Source: CAWDAQ01 sp963800325
GTDB lineage: Bacteria; Actinomycetota; Actinomycetes; Actinomycetales; Dermatophilaceae
Assembly (NCBI GenBank): GCA_963800325.1
Contig: CAWDAQ010000002.1
Span: 372,001 to 436,000, forward strand
Direction: 5' to 3'
DNA: 64,000 bases
The position numbers and the translations under genes are program-made. This document shows positions 24,026 through 32,275 of this stretch, one piece after another (within the stretch, counting starts at the first letter, position 1; each line of letters begins with the position of its first letter). A model generated the notes under the pieces. That model did not search any database. It saw only the letters and a program-made list of their open reading frames with translations, and had not been told where the DNA came from.

Positions 24026-24108
24026 AACCCGCACTTCGTGCCCGTCTGGCCGCGTCGATCGGGCAAAATGCCCGGTCGACGCGGCGTCTCGGGCACGAAG
24101 TGCGGGTT
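24026..24108. repeat. Long imperfect inverted repeat, copy 1
   Basis: Outer arms AACCCGCACTTCGTGCCCG (24026-24044) and its reverse complement (24090-24108) match exactly over 19 bases, and inner arms (GCCGCGTCG with TCGACGCGGC, GGGCA with TGCCC) continue the stem around an AAA loop. It begins seven bases after a stop codon, so it could end that transcript. The same arm sequence recurs at 24559-24643, which marks it as a dispersed palindromic element. Confidence 0.75.
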
Positions 24109-24109
24109 A

Positions 24110-24183
24110 GGGACCGGCACGGTGTGTGGGGGTTACGGGCCGGCACGGAGTGCGGGGTACGGGCCGGCACGGGGCGCGGGTCG
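24110..24183 (+). repeat. Three imperfect ~24-bp tandem units
   Basis: Three neighbouring units share the core GGGCCGGCACGG followed by a G-rich tail ending in TAC or similar (about 24110-24136, 24137-24160, 24161-24183). They follow directly on the inverted repeat and lie between it and the GlsB-like gene. Too few and too diverged for a CRISPR; origin unknown. Confidence 0.5.
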
Positions 24184-24284
24184 GAATGACCTAGATTTGG
24201 GGGCGCGGGTCGCGACCGACCGCGCCCGCTGCCGGGGCGGGTCCACCCGCCCCGTGTCCACGCCAGCACCCCAGGGGGACCACC

Positions 24285-24539
24285 GTGATCGGCTTCATCG
24301 TCGCCGGCCTCGTCATCGGCGCGCTCGCGCGCCTCGTCAAGCCGGGCAAGCAGAACCTCGGCATCATCGCCACGCTCCTGCTCGGCCTCGTCGGCTCCGT
24401 CATCGGCGGGGTCGTCGCGAACCTCCTCGGCACCGGCAGCGTCATGGAGCTCAACGTCCTCGGCTTCGTCGTCGCCGTCGTCGCAGCCGTGCTGCTCATC
24501 GGCGTCGCCGAGAGCATGTCGGGGGGCCGCCGCTCCTGA
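24285..24539 (+). CDS. GlsB/YeaQ/YmgE-family stress membrane protein
   Basis: 84 residues from GTG 24285, with AGGGGG upstream. Three hydrophobic helices (GFIVAGLVIGALARLV, IIATLLLGLVGSVIGGVVANLL, NVLGFVVAVVAAVLLIGV) and the motif LVKPGKQNLGIIATLLLGLVGS define the transglycosylase-associated GlsB/YeaQ family, general-stress inner-membrane proteins of unclear activity. It is flanked on both sides by the same palindromic repeat. TAGATT at 24192-24197 is a possible -10 but lies far upstream. Confidence 0.85.
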   Translation: MIGFIVAGLVIGALARLVKPGKQNLGIIATLLLGLVGSVIGGVVANLLGTGSVMELNVLGFVVAVVAAVLLIGVAESMSGGRRS

Positions 24540-24558
24540 CGCCCGCCGCTCCCACCGG

Positions 24559-24643
24559 TAACCGCACTTCGTGCCCGTCCGGCCGCGCAAACCGGGCGCG
24601 GAGGCCCACTCCGGGCGGTCAAACGGGCACGAAGTGCCGTTTA
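24559..24643. repeat. Long imperfect inverted repeat, copy 2
   Basis: Arms TAACCGCACTTCGTGCCCGT (24559-24578) and its near reverse complement (24623-24643) share a 15-base exact core, GCACTTCGTGCCCGT, with copy 1. The internal sequence differs from copy 1 but is again partly self-complementary. It begins 20 bases after the GlsB-like gene stop, the same placement as copy 1. No gene is seen in the rest of 24540-24729. Confidence 0.75.
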
Positions 24644-24729
24644 CGGGTGGCGACTCGCGGGTCGGGGCTTCCGCCCGGGGCGCCGCCGCGGGATGCTGGA
24701 GGTGGAACGGCTCGAGGAGGTGACCCGCG

Positions 24730-25020
24730 ATGATGCCGCAGGACTTCACCCGCGCGCCGTCCCCTCCCCCGGCCCACGAGGACGGCTCCCCCGGCGCCAC
24801 GGTGGGCCCCGAGACCCGCGGGGACGCCCTCGCGGTGCTCGCCGAGCAGCTCCGCGGCCTGCGGCACGACTGCGAGGCCGTCGAGGCGCACGAGCGGGAC
24901 CTCACCGGCCGTCTCGCCGCCCTCGAGGAGGACGTGCGCGCCCTCGCCCACGTCCGCGGCGCGCGCCACGCGCAGCCGCGCGCCCACGGCAGGGTGCACC
25001 GGCGTGGCCACTGCGGCTGA
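24730..25020 (+). CDS. Small coiled-coil hypothetical protein
   Basis: 96 residues (95 if the second ATG at 24733 is used); GAGGAGG lies about nine bases upstream. The first 30 residues are polar and disordered; residues about 33-75 form an amphipathic helix (ALAVLAEQLRGLRHDCEAVE continuing to LAALEEDVRALAHV); the tail is His/Arg-rich and ends in Cys-Gly. No family is recognised. It overlaps the next gene by 17 bases, which in turn overlaps a metallo-beta-lactamase gene, so the three form one translational unit. Confidence 0.55.
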   Translation: MMPQDFTRAPSPPPAHEDGSPGATVGPETRGDALAVLAEQLRGLRHDCEAVEAHERDLTGRLAALEEDVRALAHVRGARHAQPRAHGRVHRRGHCG

Positions 25021-25639
25021 CCCCGCCTCCGGAGGCGCCCAGGGACCCGGTGGACCCCGTGGGCGGGGGGCGCCGGTGCCCGACGTGCCGTGGCTGCCGC
25101 GTGGTGCCTCCCGCCACGTCCCCTCCCCCGCCGCGCTGCGCGCCGGCTGGCGCTACGTCGTCGTCGAGGAGGTCGTCGACGGCGTGGCGCTGCTCCTCAG
25201 CTGGCCGTGGCCCCTGGCCGACGCCCGCGGACGGCTCGTCTGGCCCGACGGCGAGGAGCGCGCGCCCCGGGACGCCGCGGTCCCCGTCGAGGTCCTCCGG
25301 GACCAGCTCTACCGGCCCGGAAGGCTCGCGCGCTCCCCGCGGACCGGCGACACCTTCGCCGCCGAGGACGGCCCCGGCGCCACCGGGTGGTCCGCGCCCG
25401 GGCTCGTCCGGGAGGTGCGCGCCCTCTTCCCCGGTGCGGTCCTCGACGTCTCGGCCGACGCCCGCGCCGCCGCGCGGCTGGCCTACCAGGGGTCGATGGT
25501 CTCGGTCCTGCCCCGGCCGGCGGTCGATCCCGAGCTCGTGGGCGAGGCCACCGCCGAGCGCCGACGGCTCGCCGCCCACCCGCTCCTGTCCTCGCCGTCC
25601 CCGGCACCCCCGCCACCCTCGCCGCGGGCCACCCCGTGA
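25004..25639 (+). CDS. Hypothetical protein in MBL operon
   Basis: 211 residues from GTG 25004. After a Gly/Pro-rich lead, residues about 25-180 look folded (VPWLPRGASRHVPSPAAL, WRYVVVEEVVDGVALLLSW, LYRPGRLARSPRTGDTFAAEDG, LVREVRALFPGAVLDVSADA); the tail is Pro/Ser-rich. No domain or signal peptide is recognised, so it is probably cytosolic. It overlaps the upstream small gene by 17 bases and the MBL gene by four (GTGA), strong evidence for a shared function that cannot be named. Confidence 0.6.
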   Translation: MATAADPASGGAQGPGGPRGRGAPVPDVPWLPRGASRHVPSPAALRAGWRYVVVEEVVDGVALLLSWPWPLADARGRLVWPDGEERAPRDAAVPVEVLRDQLYRPGRLARSPRTGDTFAAEDGPGATGWSAPGLVREVRALFPGAVLDVSADARAAARLAYQGSMVSVLPRPAVDPELVGEATAERRRLAAHPLLSSPSPAPPPPSPRATP

Positions 25640-26877
25640 CGGCCGGGACCGACCGGCCGGCGTCCGCCGCCCGCGACGAGAGGGTCATGGGCCCGGTCCC
25701 CCGCGACAGCGTCGCCGACCCCACCCCCGACCCCGGCAGCCTCGTCACCGCGATCCGGGACGACCCGGACGCCCTGGTCCACCTCGTGCTCAACGTCGGC
25801 GACGGCGACACCCAGCTCGTGCTCCTGCCCCCCGACCCCGGGGGACGGCGCCGCGTCGTCGTCGTCGACGTCGCCACCGCGGGGAAGCTGCCCGCCCTGC
25901 TGGAGAGCCTCCACGCCGCCGGTGCGCTCACCGACCCGACGGGGACCCCGGGACAGGTGGCGCTCCTCGTCGCGACCCACCCGCACGCCGACCACATCGG
26001 AGGCATGCCCGACCTGCTCACCGCCCACGTCGACGCCCCCGGCTGGGTCGACCAGTTCTGGGACCCGGGCTACTACGTGCCGGGCGCGACGTTCCACACC
26101 CTCATGCGGCTGCTGGAGGACACCCCCGTGGTTCGCCTCCGGCTCCAGCCGACGAGCGGCACGACGACGTACCTCGACGCCGTCCGGGTCACCGTCGTCG
26201 GCCCGGGCGTGGGGCTGCGCAGCCGCTTCGACACCTACGGCGTCGGGGTCAACGACGCCTCGATCACGCTCATGCTCGACTTCCCGGCGGCGACGATCTA
26301 CGCCGAGCGCGACGCCGCCCACCCGGGCCGGGAGAACCGCCGCGCCGCGCCGCGCCGCAGCAGGCGCCTGCTGCTCGGGGCCGACGCGCAGTTCACCTCC
26401 TGGGCCCAGGCGACGATCGACTTCCCCGACCTCGCGCAGGCCTACAACCCGGTCCTCGCCCGGGAGCTGCGGGCCGCGGTGGGCCGCGACCAGCTGTCGG
26501 CCGACGTGTTCAAGCTCTCCCACCACGCCTCGAAGCACGGCATCAACCTCGAGCTGCTCGAGCGCGTCGGCGCGGCCGTCACCCTGATCTCCGCGACCGA
26601 CGGGGACGGCCGGTACCGGTTCCCGCACGAGCTCGCCGTCGAGGCGGCCCGGGAGGCGCGGCAGGCCACCACGGACAGCGGCGAGGACCGCCGTCCCGAC
26701 ACCGAGCTCGGCATCCACCTGACCGGGTCGGTCCTCGCCGACGGCGGCGAGCAGCTCGGGTCGATCGCCGTCCTCGTCCCTCGCAGCCCACGGCGCCCGC
26801 TGCGGATGTTCCGGCTCATGGACGCCCCCGACGACGAGGTCGACCTCGTCGTCGCGCGGGAGGTCGTCCGTCCCTGA
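25636..26877 (+). CDS. ComEC-like metallo-beta-lactamase fold hydrolase
   Basis: 413 residues from GTG 25636. THPHADHIGGMPDLL (H115, H117, D119, H120) is the MBL metal motif, and VHLVLNVGDGDTQLVLLPPD resembles the lead-in of the ComEC/Rec2 MBL domain. A conserved-looking KLSHHASKHGIN supplies a late histidine, and LLLGADAQFTSW a metal-bridging aspartate. There is no membrane segment or signal peptide, so it is a soluble stand-alone version. MBLs of this type cut phosphodiesters (nucleic acids or nucleotides) but the substrate is unknown. It ends the three-gene unit and converges with a membrane protein gene. Confidence 0.72.
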   Translation: MTAGTDRPASAARDERVMGPVPRDSVADPTPDPGSLVTAIRDDPDALVHLVLNVGDGDTQLVLLPPDPGGRRRVVVVDVATAGKLPALLESLHAAGALTDPTGTPGQVALLVATHPHADHIGGMPDLLTAHVDAPGWVDQFWDPGYYVPGATFHTLMRLLEDTPVVRLRLQPTSGTTTYLDAVRVTVVGPGVGLRSRFDTYGVGVNDASITLMLDFPAATIYAERDAAHPGRENRRAAPRRSRRLLLGADAQFTSWAQATIDFPDLAQAYNPVLARELRAAVGRDQLSADVFKLSHHASKHGINLELLERVGAAVTLISATDGDGRYRFPHELAVEAAREARQATTDSGEDRRPDTELGIHLTGSVLADGGEQLGSIAVLVPRSPRRPLRMFRLMDAPDDEVDLVVAREVVRP

Positions 26878-26904
26878 CGGCCCCCTGCCGGGCCCGCCGG
26901 CGTG

Positions 26905-27987
26905 TCAGCCCGCCGGGGGCGGGGGCACCGGCCGGACGCCGTCGGGGACGTCCGTGGCGTCGGCGGGTCCGATCGGCCCCGGCGCCGTGGCCGCGGGGTG
27001 CTCGGTGAGCGCGTCCTTGCTCGGGACGTCGTCGAGCAGGCTCTGGGCCCGCCGGTCGAGCACGCCGGTGAAGACCTGCTGGCCGAACCCGAGCAGCAGG
27101 GCCCAGGCGAGGATCTGCTCCTGGGAGTCCAGCGCGGACAGGCCCGGGACGAACCCGCCCTGGACCGCGACGAGGCCGAGGATCGCGGTGAACGCCCCGA
27201 GCGGGACCTTGAGCCAGGCGAGGGCCACGGGGACGTCGTACGGGGTGGACGTTCCCCGGATGTTGCGGATCGCGACCGACGCGGCGAGCGCCCCGCCGAG
27301 CAACCCGAGCAACCCGACGACACCGACGTCCCCGCCCGAGGGACCGGCGGTGTCGCTGCGCGTCGGGCAGTTGAACCGTGTCGCCGCGCCCGCGGCCGCG
27401 CCGCTCGCGTCGTGCGGGAAGCACAGCGGCATGATCGCCGGGTTGAGCGAGACCAGCGCCACGGTGAGCCCGACGAGGAGGATCGTCACCGCCGCGGCCA
27501 TGAGGAGGATGTTGCGGAAGCTGCGCAGCTGGGCGTGCTTGAGGTCGGCCGCCTCGTAGCCGTCCTCGATGAGCCGGCGCAGCCAGGCCCGCTTCTGCGC
27601 CAGCCCGAGCCGGTGGATGGCGGTCTGGCTCACCAGTCGCGGGTCGTCGCGCCCGAGCACCGTGTGGACCCGCGCGACCGCTCCGGGCAGCTCGGCGTCG
27701 ACGTCGGCCTCGTCGTAGAGGTCGACGAGCTGGGCGCGGGCGGCGTGGGTGTTGCGGTACGCCGCCTCGACGAGCACGCCCCGCCACCAGTTGACGAGCC
27801 GCCCGGGCACCGGGTCGGTCCGGTCGGCCGCGGAACGGGCCCGGTCGAGGAAGACCTGGACGCCGTCGGCGGCGGCGCGCTGGGCCGGGGTGAGCGTCCC
27901 GGCGCGCGCGACCTCGAGCCGCGTCTGGAGCACGCTCGCGTCGACCGCGACCTGCTGGACCCAGATGGTCCGGCGCCTTGCCACCAT
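26905..27987 (-). CDS. Multi-helix membrane protein with cytosolic N-domain
   Basis: 360 residues from ATG 27987. The N-terminal ~190 residues are soluble and helical (ILVEAAY-type region with NTHAARAQLVDLYDEADVDAE). Four or five membrane helices follow, e.g. FRNILLMAAAVTILLVGLTV, GVVGLLGLLGGALAASVAI, VALAWLKVPLGAFTAILGLV and ILAWALLLGFGQQVFTGVLD. The end FGQQVFTGVLDRRAQSLLDD and the Pro-rich cytosolic tail recall a family of uncharacterised bacterial membrane proteins. One loop holds two cysteines (CFPHD, FNCPT). It converges with the MBL gene, 27 bases between stops. Function unknown. Confidence 0.65.
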   Translation of the reverse strand: MVARRRTIWVQQVAVDASVLQTRLEVARAGTLTPAQRAAADGVQVFLDRARSAADRTDPVPGRLVNWWRGVLVEAAYRNTHAARAQLVDLYDEADVDAELPGAVARVHTVLGRDDPRLVSQTAIHRLGLAQKRAWLRRLIEDGYEAADLKHAQLRSFRNILLMAAAVTILLVGLTVALVSLNPAIMPLCFPHDASGAAAGAATRFNCPTRSDTAGPSGGDVGVVGLLGLLGGALAASVAIRNIRGTSTPYDVPVALAWLKVPLGAFTAILGLVAVQGGFVPGLSALDSQEQILAWALLLGFGQQVFTGVLDRRAQSLLDDVPSKDALTEHPAATAPGPIGPADATDVPDGVRPVPPPPAG

Positions 27988-28073
27988 CGGCCCCTCCTCG
28001 GCGAGACCTCTGCCCACAGCGTCCTCCCCCCGCCGCGCGAGGCGCAAGGTGCCTCGGCGCCGCAGCAGACGCC

Positions 28074-30215
28074 TCAGCGGGTCAGCCCGTTGACCTCGTC
28101 GACGACCTCGTACAGGTCGCCGACGTCGACCCAGTCGACGGCCACGTAGTTCGGGACCCGGTCGCGCCGCCGCTCGCACTCGCGCAGCCGCGGGCCGAGC
28201 ACGTCCGCCGCGTTGACCTCGGCCGCGTCGCTGCGGAGCGAGGAGAAGCCGCTGAGCCAGTGGTTGACGAGCAGCAGCGGGGCCTGCGCCCCGCCACGGT
28301 TGCGGCGGCAGTCGAAGTCGGCCGCCGTGGGGTAGGCGTAACCGGTGTCCTGGACGTAGTCGAACCCCGGCAGCAGCCACGGGTGCGCCCGGCCACCCGC
28401 GTGGTTCTCCATGAGGACGACGAGGCGGCGGCCGCTGTCGACCATCTCGCCCAGCGTCGGCCACGGGGCGTGGACTCCTCCCGGGGTGTACGTCATCGGG
28501 GTGAGCCCGGCCTCGTCGAACACCTCAGCGGTGTCGGCCGGTGTCACCCCGTCCTGGACGAAGATCGTCACGACCTCGGACGGGTGGGCCTGCATCCACG
28601 CACGCACCCCCTCGAGCTCGGGGAGCAGCGGCGTCGCGCCGATCTCGCAGAACGTGTGGCAGAGGTAGGGCGCGACCGGTCCGGTGGGGTCGCCGCCGCT
28701 GCGCTGCACCCGGGCCACGAGCCGCTCCACGGAGGGCATGACGTCGGGGCCGAAGGTCTCCTGCGCGAGGCTGCGGACGCCGGCGAGGCTGCGCTCGGCG
28801 GTCACCGCGCCGCCCGAGGCGACCGGCTGCCCGTACCAGGTGTCGACGAGGAGGACGCCCACCCCCTGCTCGAGCAGCCCGACCATCCCGGTCGGCTGCT
28901 CGGCGAGGTAGAAGCCGGCGTCCTCGGCGGACATCGCGTTGTGGGCAGCGGGGTAGGCGACCTCGTCGTAGGGCCGGTCGCAGAGCTCGGTGTGCCCGTT
29001 GCAGCCGCCCGCGGCGACGGGGGGGACGGGGGCGGCGGGGCGCGCCGCCGCCCCGAGCACCCCCAGGACCACCAGCGCGGTCGCGGACAGCAGGCCGATC
29101 CGGACGACGCCCGCTCGCCTCCGCGCGCCCGCGGGTGCCGGGGGGCCGTCGCCGCCGGCGACCGACCGCGGCGGCTCCTGCCTCGCCGGGGCCTCGACGC
29201 GCCCCAGGACCCGGTCCAGCTCGAGCAACCCCCACAGCAGCGCCCCCAGCCCCGCGACGACGGTCAGCGCCCGGAGCACCGACTCGGGCCAGAGCACGAC
29301 GCCGAGCCCCGCGCTGCCCACCGCCAGGGCCCGTCCCACGGCCGCCCACCTGCGCACGGGCCGTCTGCGGAGACGGGCTCCGAGGGAGGCGAGGGCGGGC
29401 CCCACCGGCGTCCCGGCCGTCCTCGTGGGGGCGGCGAGGACGACGACGAGAGCGCCCAGCACGAGCAGCAGCCCGGCCCGGGTGTACAGCGGACGTCCGA
29501 GCTGGGCCCAGAGGGCGTGCCGGACGGCGCCGCCGAGGGTCGCGGCGTCCGCCGCCGCCGCCCACACCTCGCCCACGACGGCGAGGAGGAGCACGGCGGC
29601 GCCGCCGGCGACGACGGCCAGCCCGGCGCGGAGGAACCCCCGGCGGGGCTCGGGGTGGAGGGCGACGCCCCCCACGAGGGCGGCCAGGGTGAGCATCGGC
29701 ACCAGCCACGCGAGCACGCCGACCAGGTCGGCCCACCCGATGACGGTGCCCATCACCCCTCCCTGCCCGCCGAGGGAGGTCAGGGTGACCGGCAGCTCGG
29801 GCGGGATCGCCGCGGCAGCCTCCGGCGAGGTCGACCTCAGCGCGGCGGAGACCACCGCACCCACGTCGGCGAGGCGCAGGACGAGCTGGTCGGACTCGGA
29901 CGTCGTCATCGCCTCGTGGACCTGGGCGGCGGCGAGGCGGAACAGCGGGCCCGCGGCAGCACTGGAGGCGACGGCGCTCCCCACCGACGCGACGAGCGGC
30001 TTGACGGCGACGAGGTCGGGGCGCGCGGCCACGACGGAGTCCGCCACCCGGGCGCCCACCGCCGCCGCCACGTCGGGGTCGGTCCGCAGCGCATCGGCGT
30101 TGGCGACGAACGTCGGGCCGTCGAGCACCTCCCGGTTGACCGTGCCGACGGCTGTCGACAGGACGGCGAGGACGGCGGCGAGGACGAACACCACGGTGCT
30201 ACCGGCGCGACGCAT
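28074..30215 (-). CDS. Membrane protein with PI-PLC X-like catalytic domain
   Basis: 713 residues. A first membrane helix or signal anchor (residues about 5-24) precedes a soluble region, then five or so helices (about 150-340), another helix (about 365-385) and an extracytoplasmic PLC-like phosphodiesterase domain. That domain has a CNGHTELCDRPYDEVAYPAAHNAM entry with the catalytic-type histidine in AAHNAM, VDTWYG for the metal or second residue, CHTFCEIG and MENHAGG. It probably cleaves or binds a glycerophosphodiester outside the cell. ATG 30215 has a weak RBS and lies head-to-head with the DUF5995 gene. Confidence 0.75.
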   Translation of the reverse strand: MRRAGSTVVFVLAAVLAVLSTAVGTVNREVLDGPTFVANADALRTDPDVAAAVGARVADSVVAARPDLVAVKPLVASVGSAVASSAAAGPLFRLAAAQVHEAMTTSESDQLVLRLADVGAVVSAALRSTSPEAAAAIPPELPVTLTSLGGQGGVMGTVIGWADLVGVLAWLVPMLTLAALVGGVALHPEPRRGFLRAGLAVVAGGAAVLLLAVVGEVWAAAADAATLGGAVRHALWAQLGRPLYTRAGLLLVLGALVVVLAAPTRTAGTPVGPALASLGARLRRRPVRRWAAVGRALAVGSAGLGVVLWPESVLRALTVVAGLGALLWGLLELDRVLGRVEAPARQEPPRSVAGGDGPPAPAGARRRAGVVRIGLLSATALVVLGVLGAAARPAAPVPPVAAGGCNGHTELCDRPYDEVAYPAAHNAMSAEDAGFYLAEQPTGMVGLLEQGVGVLLVDTWYGQPVASGGAVTAERSLAGVRSLAQETFGPDVMPSVERLVARVQRSGGDPTGPVAPYLCHTFCEIGATPLLPELEGVRAWMQAHPSEVVTIFVQDGVTPADTAEVFDEAGLTPMTYTPGGVHAPWPTLGEMVDSGRRLVVLMENHAGGRAHPWLLPGFDYVQDTGYAYPTAADFDCRRNRGGAQAPLLLVNHWLSGFSSLRSDAAEVNAADVLGPRLRECERRRDRVPNYVAVDWVDVGDLYEVVDEVNGLTR

Positions 30216-30252
30216 GGCCAAGTATGTCGTCGCGGGCGGGCACGATGTGTGG

Positions 30253-31017
30253 GTGGACGACACCGAAGCCGGCGCCGCCGAGGTCGAGGGGGCCGCGAGC
30301 GCGATGCGCCGGCGGCTCGCGGCGCTGCCGACCGGCTCCGCGCTGCGCCCCTTCCTCGCGACCTACCTGCGCACGACGCTCGCGGTCGGGGACGCCGTCG
30401 CCGAGGGCCGGTTCGAGGATCCCGCCTGGGTGGGCCGGTGGGACGCCGTGTTCGCCGACCTCTACCTCACCGCCCTCGACGCCCACCTCGCCGACGACGC
30501 CGCTCGGGCGGTCCCCCGACCGTGGCGACTCGCGTTCGCCGTCCCGCCCGGCCGGCACCCGCTGCAGCACGTGCTCGTCGGGGTCAACGCGCACGTCAAC
30601 TTCGACCTCCCGCAGGCCCTGCTCGCCGTGCTGTCCGCCTCCGAGCTCGACGACCCGGGCGTCATGGATCGTCGCCGACGCGACCACGAGCGCATCGACG
30701 GGGTCCTCGCGGCCCGCGTCGCGGCCGAGGACTCCGAGCTCGCCGCGAGCGGCCCGCGCTCCCTGCTCGACCGGGTGCTGACCCCGCTGAACCGTCTCGC
30801 GTCCCGGCGGTTCCTCCGCGAGGCCCGGGTCAAGGTGTGGCACAACACGCTCGAGCTCGCGGCCGCCCGCGCCGCGGGCCCCGGGGTCCTCGCCGAGCGG
30901 GTCGGTGAGCTCGAGGTGCTCGCCGCGGCACGGGTGGCCGACCTCGTCCGGCCGGGCCCGGTGCTGCTGCGGCTCGCGGTCGCCGGCTTCGGCGTCGTCC
31001 TGCCGCCGCCACGCTGA
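30253..31017 (+). CDS. DUF5995 family protein
   Basis: About 254 residues. HPLQHVLVGVNAHVNFDLPQALL is the hallmark of DUF5995, helical proteins of unknown function common in actinomycetes. FEDPAWVGRWDAVFADLYLTALDAHL and the repeated histidine/asparagine residues could form a buried metal or cofactor site, which is speculation. The start is uncertain: GTG 30253 or 30247 avoids overlap with the divergent PLC gene (start 30215), whereas ATG 30214 would overlap it. It ends seven bases from the convergent protease gene. Confidence 0.75.
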   Translation: MDDTEAGAAEVEGAASAMRRRLAALPTGSALRPFLATYLRTTLAVGDAVAEGRFEDPAWVGRWDAVFADLYLTALDAHLADDAARAVPRPWRLAFAVPPGRHPLQHVLVGVNAHVNFDLPQALLAVLSASELDDPGVMDRRRRDHERIDGVLAARVAAEDSELAASGPRSLLDRVLTPLNRLASRRFLREARVKVWHNTLELAAARAAGPGVLAERVGELEVLAAARVADLVRPGPVLLRLAVAGFGVVLPPPR

Positions 31018-31023
31018 CCCGGG

Positions 31024-31593
31024 TCACCGCGCGGCCGTGGCCGCCCTCTCGTCGACCACGCCGAGCACCACCGCGACGACGTCCTCGACGGCCGCGGCGA
31101 GGTCGGGCGAGAGGCCGTGGTCGCGCTCGTAGCAGGCGCCCTCGACGCCGAGGAGGACGACGTGGCGGGGCAGCCGCCCCAGCGCGCGCCCGAGCCCCAC
31201 GGCCGCGGCGAGCCCGAGCGCGTGGGTGCCGCCCCGGCCGGTCGCCGCCCACGCCGAGACCGGGACCGGCCGGCCGGCCGAGCCGGTGTCGAGCCGGACC
31301 ACGCTCCCCGGGCGGCCCCCGGCGTGGACCGCGTCGACGACGACGGCGAGGTCGCAGTCGCGCCAGAGGTCGAGCAGGACGGTGGGGTCCTCCACCTCGG
31401 CGACGGCGGTCGTGGGCAGTCCCAGCGCCGCGACCACGCGAGCGACGGCGAGGCCGACCCCGTCGTCGCCGCGGCGGGGGTCGCCGAGCCCGACGACGAG
31501 CGTGGGCGTCCCCGCGTCCGTGCCGGGCGGGGGGATGGACGGGGGGTCGGGTGAAGGCAGCGGGTCGCGCGTCACCCGGGCGGGCAGTGGCAT
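31024..31593 (-). CDS. Hydrogenase maturation protease family protein
   Basis: 189 residues from ATG 31593, with GGGAGG upstream. LVVGLGDPRRGDDGVGLAVARVV is the HycI/HyaD-type start (GxGNxxxxDDGxG), and DLAVVVDAVHAGGRPGSVVRLD holds the second nickel-binding aspartate. HALGLAAAVGLGRALGRLPRHVVLLGVEG completes the fold. These proteases trim the large subunit of [NiFe] hydrogenases after nickel insertion. No hydrogenase or hyp gene is in the window, so a target elsewhere in the genome, or another role, must be assumed. The first 30 residues are a Pro-rich extension. Confidence 0.8.
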   Translation of the reverse strand: MPLPARVTRDPLPSPDPPSIPPPGTDAGTPTLVVGLGDPRRGDDGVGLAVARVVAALGLPTTAVAEVEDPTVLLDLWRDCDLAVVVDAVHAGGRPGSVVRLDTGSAGRPVPVSAWAATGRGGTHALGLAAAVGLGRALGRLPRHVVLLGVEGACYERDHGLSPDLAAAVEDVVAVVLGVVDERAATAAR

Positions 31594-31702
31594 CGGACCT
31601 CCCGAGGGCGCCGGTGGGTCGTTGCAGCGAGGCTCGCGGCCCTGCCGGCACGGCGACAGGGACCTAAGCCCCGGCTCGCGGACGACCGGTGGCGGACGGC
31701 CC

Positions 31703-32275
31703 TCAGGGGGCGGTCCGCCACCGGGGCAGGCTCGCGTCGAGGCCGTCGACGAGGCGGCGGTAGCTGCGGTCGACGTCCTCGGGCAGGCCGAACCCGTCGC
31801 TCGTCTCGAGCGCGACGAATCCGTGCATCGCGGCCCGGAGGGCCCGGGCGGCGTCGACGGCGTCGCTGCCCTCGAGCCCGTAGCCGGCGAGGACGGCGAC
31901 GACGACCCGCAGGACCCGGTTGCTCGCCTCGACGTGGGCGGTGTCCCCGGCGCGAGGGGCCCGCACCGTCGCGGCGTAGCGGCCCGGGTGCTCGCGGGCG
32001 TACCTGCGGTAGGCCTCGGCCAGGGCGGTGAGGGCCTGGCTGCCGGAGCGGCCGAGGACCGCGTCGGCGAGGCGGTCCCCGAGCTCGCCGACGGCGAGCA
32101 CGGCGACGCCGTCCCGGAGCGCGTCGAGCGATGCGACGTGCTTGTACAGGCTCGGCTGGCGCACCCCGAGCCGGTCGGCGACGGCGGCCGCGGACAGGCG
32201 CTCCCAGCCTGCCTCGTCGGCGAGGCGGGCTGCCTCGGAGACGACCCGGTCCGGGGTCAGGCCGGCCCTAGCCAC
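31703..32275 (-). CDS. TetR/AcrR family regulator with WHG C-terminal domain
   Basis: 190 residues from GTG 32275, overlapping the hydrolase gene by eight bases. The N-terminal HTH (about residues 8-55) reads LTPDRVVSEAARLADEAGWERLSAAAVADRLGVRQPSLYKHVASLDAL. The C-terminal part with RALRAAMHGFVALETSDGFGLPEDVDRSYRRLVDGL is the TetR_C_13/WHG type. It probably represses its own operon through the palindrome at 33092-33112. The inducer is unknown, plausibly a substrate or product of the upstream hydrolase. Confidence 0.88.
   Translation of the reverse strand: MARAGLTPDRVVSEAARLADEAGWERLSAAAVADRLGVRQPSLYKHVASLDALRDGVAVLAVGELGDRLADAVLGRSGSQALTALAEAYRRYAREHPGRYAATVRAPRAGDTAHVEASNRVLRVVVAVLAGYGLEGSDAVDAARALRAAMHGFVALETSDGFGLPEDVDRSYRRLVDGLDASLPRWRTAP

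Noticed and set aside
24110..24183. Short CRISPR-like array
   Set aside because: Only three diverged units with no spacers and no cas genes.
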